This document shows, one piece after another, positions 61,506 through 64,000 of a stretch of DNA of 64,000 nt; position 1 is the first letter of the stretch, and every line of letters starts with the position of its first letter. This DNA is from Phycisphaeraceae bacterium (GTDB taxonomy: Bacteria > Planctomycetota > Phycisphaerae > Phycisphaerales > UBA1924). Under the pieces are notes generated by a model that did no database searches, had not been told where the DNA came from, and was given only the letters and a program-made list of their open reading frames with translations. A program made the translations under genes and the position numbers. The stretch spans positions 806,001 through 870,000 of the forward strand of contig JAHBWV010000001.1 of assembly GCA_019636845.1 (NCBI GenBank). The letters are read 5' to 3'.

Positions 61506-61564
61506 TCAGTCGAGCGAGACGTATGCACGGAGGCCCTGCATCCCGCCCTCGCGACCGAAGCCGG
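61506..61564 (-). pseudogene. Orphan C-terminal fragment of an aldehyde dehydrogenase
   Basis: On the minus strand this encodes GFGREGGMQGLRAYVSLD and a stop, the same reading frame as the end of the intact ALDH gene (GFGREGGMQGLRAYVEI, stop at 62513). Forty-five of 46 bases match the intact copy at 62523-62568, but the last three residues differ (SLD versus EI). No start codon or upstream ALDH sequence is attached: it follows directly on the stop of the unknown gene at 61573. It is a relic of a second ALDH or of a recombination event. Confidence 0.8.
61519..61564. repeat. Direct repeat copy 1 (ALDH tail)
   Basis: A 46-bp segment repeated at 62523-62568 in the same orientation with one mismatch (T at 61524 versus G at 62528). 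The two copies flank the immunity pair. The identical part extends to the CCGG at 61561-61564. Confidence 0.9.
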
Positions 61565-61572
61565 GCGGTGTC

Positions 61573-62130
61573 CTAGAGGGCAAGTTCGCAGTTCAATAGA
61601 GCGAGTTCCAGATCCCGGGTGCATTCGCGTTTCTCGGCTCGCTCGCGAATCTGGGCCGCCAAGGGTGAGCGGTCGAGGAGGATACGAAGGCGAAGATATG
61701 TGGCGAGGGGAAAGTCGTTGCTATGCCAGACAGCCCGATACGTCGCAAGGCCGGTTGTCGTCCATACGTCGTGAAGGATGGCGCAGACATTTCGGGCGAA
61801 CGTCAGATGGTGTTCGGATGCCTCCAAGACGAGTCTTGCCTGAGGCGATCTCGCTCCTGACTCCAGAGCGTCGGGATCTCGATGTACGACCAAACGAACG
61901 GAATCCCCGTCACGGAAGAACTTGCAGATGATTGCACCGGGCTCACCAATGAATGGGATCTCGCACACGCAGAATCCATGCACGTACTCCAACGCAACTC
62001 GCGCGAGGTCGCCGAGGGAATCGTGGAGGTAGGAGACGTTGGAATCGACCCGAGCAACGCCAGACGTTATGACAAGCCACGCCCACCCGAGTTCGTTCAT
62101 GTCGATGGTGTACTTAATCTCGAATGGCAT
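61573..62130 (-). CDS. Hypothetical protein in an immunity cassette
   Basis: A 185-residue soluble protein without a signal peptide. Typical segments: MPFEIKYTIDMNELGWAWLV, LEYVHGFCVCEIPFIGEPGA and a helical end REKREC-like (RERAEKRECTRDLELALL). Its base composition is visibly lower in GC than the neighbours. It lies 34 nt downstream of the Imm53-like gene and ends at 61573 next to the ALDH-tail fragment. I do not recognise it; by position it may be another immunity-type protein, but that is inference. Confidence 0.5.
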   Translation of the reverse strand: MPFEIKYTIDMNELGWAWLVITSGVARVDSNVSYLHDSLGDLARVALEYVHGFCVCEIPFIGEPGAIICKFFRDGDSVRLVVHRDPDALESGARSPQARLVLEASEHHLTFARNVCAILHDVWTTTGLATYRAVWHSNDFPLATYLRLRILLDRSPLAAQIRERAEKRECTRDLELALLNCELAL

Positions 62131-62164
62131 AGGCTGTTTCTACGATTTCGAGCCGCGGTCTGGT

Positions 62165-62509
62165 TCATCGACTCCGTGTGCCATCGGCCCAGTCGAGAAA
62201 GGTGCGAAGGCAGCGCTCCAAGTCGTTGGGACCGCAGGCCGCCTCGAACTTGTCATCATGGACCCAGCAGTCCATCCAAGGGCCGATTTGGTTTCCCTCA
62301 TCGTCGTAGTTCGAGTCTTCCTCACCGTCGATAATCTTTTCAAAGGGTCGACCGGCGAGCTGGGTTTCCGTCAGACTGATCGTGATCCACCATCCGGGGT
62401 TGTCAAGCGTGCCAATCTTGATTCCGTACGCGTGTTCCCACTCGTCATTGCAGTGCGAGTGGTACCACTTCTGAAGGCGCGAAAGCACGGACTGCTGGTC
62501 GGAGCTCAC
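62165..62509 (-). CDS. Imm53-family immunity protein
   Basis: A 114-residue protein with the Imm53 signature: LSRLQKWYHSHCNDEWEHAY GIKIGTLDNPGWWITISLTE, then a C-terminal DDKFEAACGPNDLERCLRTF LDWADG. Imm53 proteins neutralise polymorphic toxins in contact-dependent or secreted competition systems. Start is GTG 62509; GGAG of the ALDH 3' end lies about 10 bases upstream, so translation may be coupled to ALDH. No toxin gene is visible nearby, so it is an orphan immunity protein. Its GC content is below the neighbourhood. Confidence 0.8.
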   Translation of the reverse strand: MSSDQQSVLSRLQKWYHSHCNDEWEHAYGIKIGTLDNPGWWITISLTETQLAGRPFEKIIDGEEDSNYDDEGNQIGPWMDCWVHDDKFEAACGPNDLERCLRTFLDWADGTRSR

Positions 62510-62512
62510 GGT

Positions 62513-64000
62513 TCAGATCTCCACGTAGGCACGGAGGCCCTGCATCCCGCCCTCGCGACCGAAGCCGGATTCCTTGTAGCCGCCGAAGGGGCTGGCCGGG
62601 TCGAAGCGGTTGTAGGTGTTGCACCAGACGACGCCGGCGCGGAGCTTGGAGGCGATCTGGAAGATCTTCGATCCCTTGTCGGTCCACACCCCCGCGGCGA
62701 GCCCGTACGGCGTGTTGTTCGCACGAGTCAGGGCCTCCTCCGGCGTGCGGAAGGACATGACCGCGAGCACCGGGCCGAAGATCTCTTCGCGGGCGATGGT
62801 GTGGCTGGGCTGGACGTCTGTAAAGAAGGAAGGGCGGCAGTAGTAGCCCTTCGTGGGAAGGGGCGAGCCGTTCACCTCGTGCAACGTCGCGCCCTCGCGC
62901 TTGCCGGACTCAACATATCGATTGATGATGGAGAGCTGCTGCGCGCTGTTGATCGCGCCGATATCGGTGTTCTTATCCAGGGGATCGCCGACGCGCAGGG
63001 ACTTCAACCGGTGGGCGAGCTTCTTGCGGACGGTGTCGAGGATGGATTCCTGAACGAACAGCCGCGAGCCGGCGCAGCAGACGTGTCCCTGGTTGAAGTA
63101 GATGCCCTCGATGATGCCCTCGATCGCCTGATCGATGCTGGCGTCCTCGAAGATGATGTTGGGCGACTTGCCGCCGAGTTCGAGGGTGAGGCGTTTGCTG
63201 GTGCCGGCGACGGCCTTGGCGATGCGCTTGCCGACCTCGGTGGAGCCGGTGAAGGCGATCTTGTGGATGCCGGGGTGTTCGACGATCGCGGCGCCGGTGC
63301 GGCCGTCACCTGTGACGATGTTGACGACGCCGCGTGGCAGGCCGATCTCTTCGAAGATCTCTGCGAGGCGGAGCGCGGTGAGGGATGTGGTTTCGGCGGG
63401 CTTGAGGACGACGGTGTTGCCGCAGGCGAGAGCGGGCGCAAGCTTCCACGCCGCCATCAGCAGCGGGAAGTTCCAGGGGATGATCTGACCGCAGACGCCG
63501 ACGGGGCGCGGCGATCGACCGGCGAAGGCATACTGGAGCTTGTCGGCCCAACCCGCGTGATAGAAGAAGTGTGCGGCGGCCAGCGGGATGTCGATATCGC
63601 GGGATTCCTTGATCGTCTTCCCGCCGTCCATGGTCTCGAGAACGGCGAGTTCTCGGGCGCGTTCCTGGATGCGGCGCGCGATGCGGAAGAGAAACTTGCC
63701 GCGTTCCTTGCCGGAGAGCGACGACCACGCGGGGAGCGCATCGGTCGCGGCGGCGACGGCGGCGTCGACATCGCGTGCCGAGCCCTGAGCGATCTGGCTC
63801 AGCACCCTCTCGTTACCGGGGTTGATGGTGGGGAAGCGTGTGCCCTCGGAGGGTTCAACGAAGCGGCCACCGATGAAGTGACCGTAGGTTGGGGCGATAT
63901 CGACTTTGACCGACTCCGGCGCGGGCGCGTACTCCCAGCCCGCGGCACGCGGTCTGGTGCTCGAAGCAGCGCCTTGGGCCGAGGCGGATCCCTTTCCAGC
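62513..64000 (-). CDS. Aldehyde dehydrogenase (partial, N-terminus beyond the window)
   Basis: The open frame reaches the right edge of the window, so the start lies beyond 64000. Residues visible include an N-terminal lead rich in alanine and serine, then FIGGRFVEPSEGTRFPTINP, SARDVDAAVAAATDALPAWS, the NAD-binding GFTGSTEV-like ITFTGSTEVGKRIAK, LELGGKSPNIIFEDA with the catalytic glutamate, and the cysteine loop GHVCCAGSRLFVQ. The C-terminus is GFGREGGMQGLRAYVEI. It is an NAD(P)-linked aldehyde oxidiser; substrate unknown. The intact tail is repeated at 61519-61564. An Imm53 gene starts three bases after it. Confidence 0.9.
   Translation of the reverse strand, partial: AGKGSASAQGAASSTRPRAAGWEYAPAPESVKVDIAPTYGHFIGGRFVEPSEGTRFPTINPGNERVLSQIAQGSARDVDAAVAAATDALPAWSSLSGKERGKFLFRIARRIQERARELAVLETMDGGKTIKESRDIDIPLAAAHFFYHAGWADKLQYAFAGRSPRPVGVCGQIIPWNFPLLMAAWKLAPALACGNTVVLKPAETTSLTALRLAEIFEEIGLPRGVVNIVTGDGRTGAAIVEHPGIHKIAFTGSTEVGKRIAKAVAGTSKRLTLELGGKSPNIIFEDASIDQAIEGIIEGIYFNQGHVCCAGSRLFVQESILDTVRKKLAHRLKSLRVGDPLDKNTDIGAINSAQQLSIINRYVESGKREGATLHEVNGSPLPTKGYYCRPSFFTDVQPSHTIAREEIFGPVLAVMSFRTPEEALTRANNTPYGLAAGVWTDKGSKIFQIASKLRAGVVWCNTYNRFDPASPFGGYKESGFGREGGMQGLRAYVEI
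62523..62568. repeat. Direct repeat copy 2 (ALDH tail)
   Basis: Matches 61519-61564 at 45 of 46 positions, same orientation, 1004 bp apart. This copy is inside the intact ALDH gene and encodes its last conserved residues. Confidence 0.9.

Overview
This 64 kb window is a high-GC bacterial chromosome segment, most likely from a planctomycete of class Phycisphaerae. The lineage call is an inference from several traits seen together: a type IV prepilin-like protein with a planctomycete-style [18 protein letters not shown] leader and an FADGHVG tail; two secreted proteins ending in a PEP-CTERM-like tail (ALLGLGGLMAARRRR type); dockerin-like D-x-N-x-D-G repeats on secreted proteins; a lamin-tail protein; two small membrane proteins with a CxxCGYD...CPECG zinc ribbon; and an mraZ gene outside any division cluster. 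No rRNA, CRISPR array, prophage or complete insertion sequence is visible. One tRNA gene, tRNA-Thr(CGT), is present.

Layout. 0-3 kb: the start of a padR regulator with a palindromic operator, then a minus-strand operon of thioesterase, purN and a secreted TPR/HExxH/PDZ protein. 3-8 kb: DinB-like protein, nadB, a lipoprotein, and a secreted M28 peptidase. 8-12.6 kb: single-chain glycine decarboxylase gcvP and an MscS channel. 12.8-22 kb: envelope and secreted proteins, namely an STN-like protein, an FG-rich disordered protein, a choice-of-anchor-I-like propeller, a lamin-tail/pseudopilin pair and a large beta-propeller with two dockerin-like repeats. 22-28.3 kb: tRNA-Thr, hflX, a zinc-ribbon membrane protein, and the tightly packed run ctpA-like protease, tsaD, HExxH protein, GGQ release-factor-like protein. 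28.4-35 kb: PEP-CTERM-like protein, flavin reductase, mraZ with four 10-bp boxes and a long structured 3' region, hpf, mutS. 35-41.5 kb: thioredoxin-like protein, glycosyltransferase, amidohydrolase, lipoprotein and two tandem TPR-like paralogues. 41.7-52.6 kb: rplK-rplA-rplJ-rplL-rpoB-rpoC with strong terminators after rplL and rpoC. 52.6-60 kb: a frameshifted DUF1905/OmdA gene, DUF2959 lipoprotein, a second PEP-CTERM-like protein, an epimerase, a Tlc-type nucleotide transporter, an LEA-like lipoprotein and mscL. 60-64 kb: a large unknown protein, an Imm53-type immunity gene with an unknown partner, and a 5'-truncated aldehyde dehydrogenase.

How genes work together. The core is the ribosomal protein/RNA polymerase operon plus translation helpers (tsaD, hpf, hflX, GGQ factor) and genome maintenance (mutS). 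Around it lie many exported proteins typical of a particle- or surface-associated marine planctomycete. Both mechanosensitive channels, MscS and MscL, are present, which fits exposure to osmotic change.

Most unusual spots: (1) an immunity-gene cassette lying between an intact aldehyde dehydrogenase end and a second, orphan 46-bp copy of that end; (2) an FG-repeat, nucleoporin-like disordered protein without a visible export signal; (3) a roughly 370-nt structured, non-coding stretch after mraZ ending in a perfect terminator; (4) a one-base frameshift splitting the DUF1905/OmdA gene. Start codons are my choices from reading frame, Shine-Dalgarno sequence and family length. No database search was possible.
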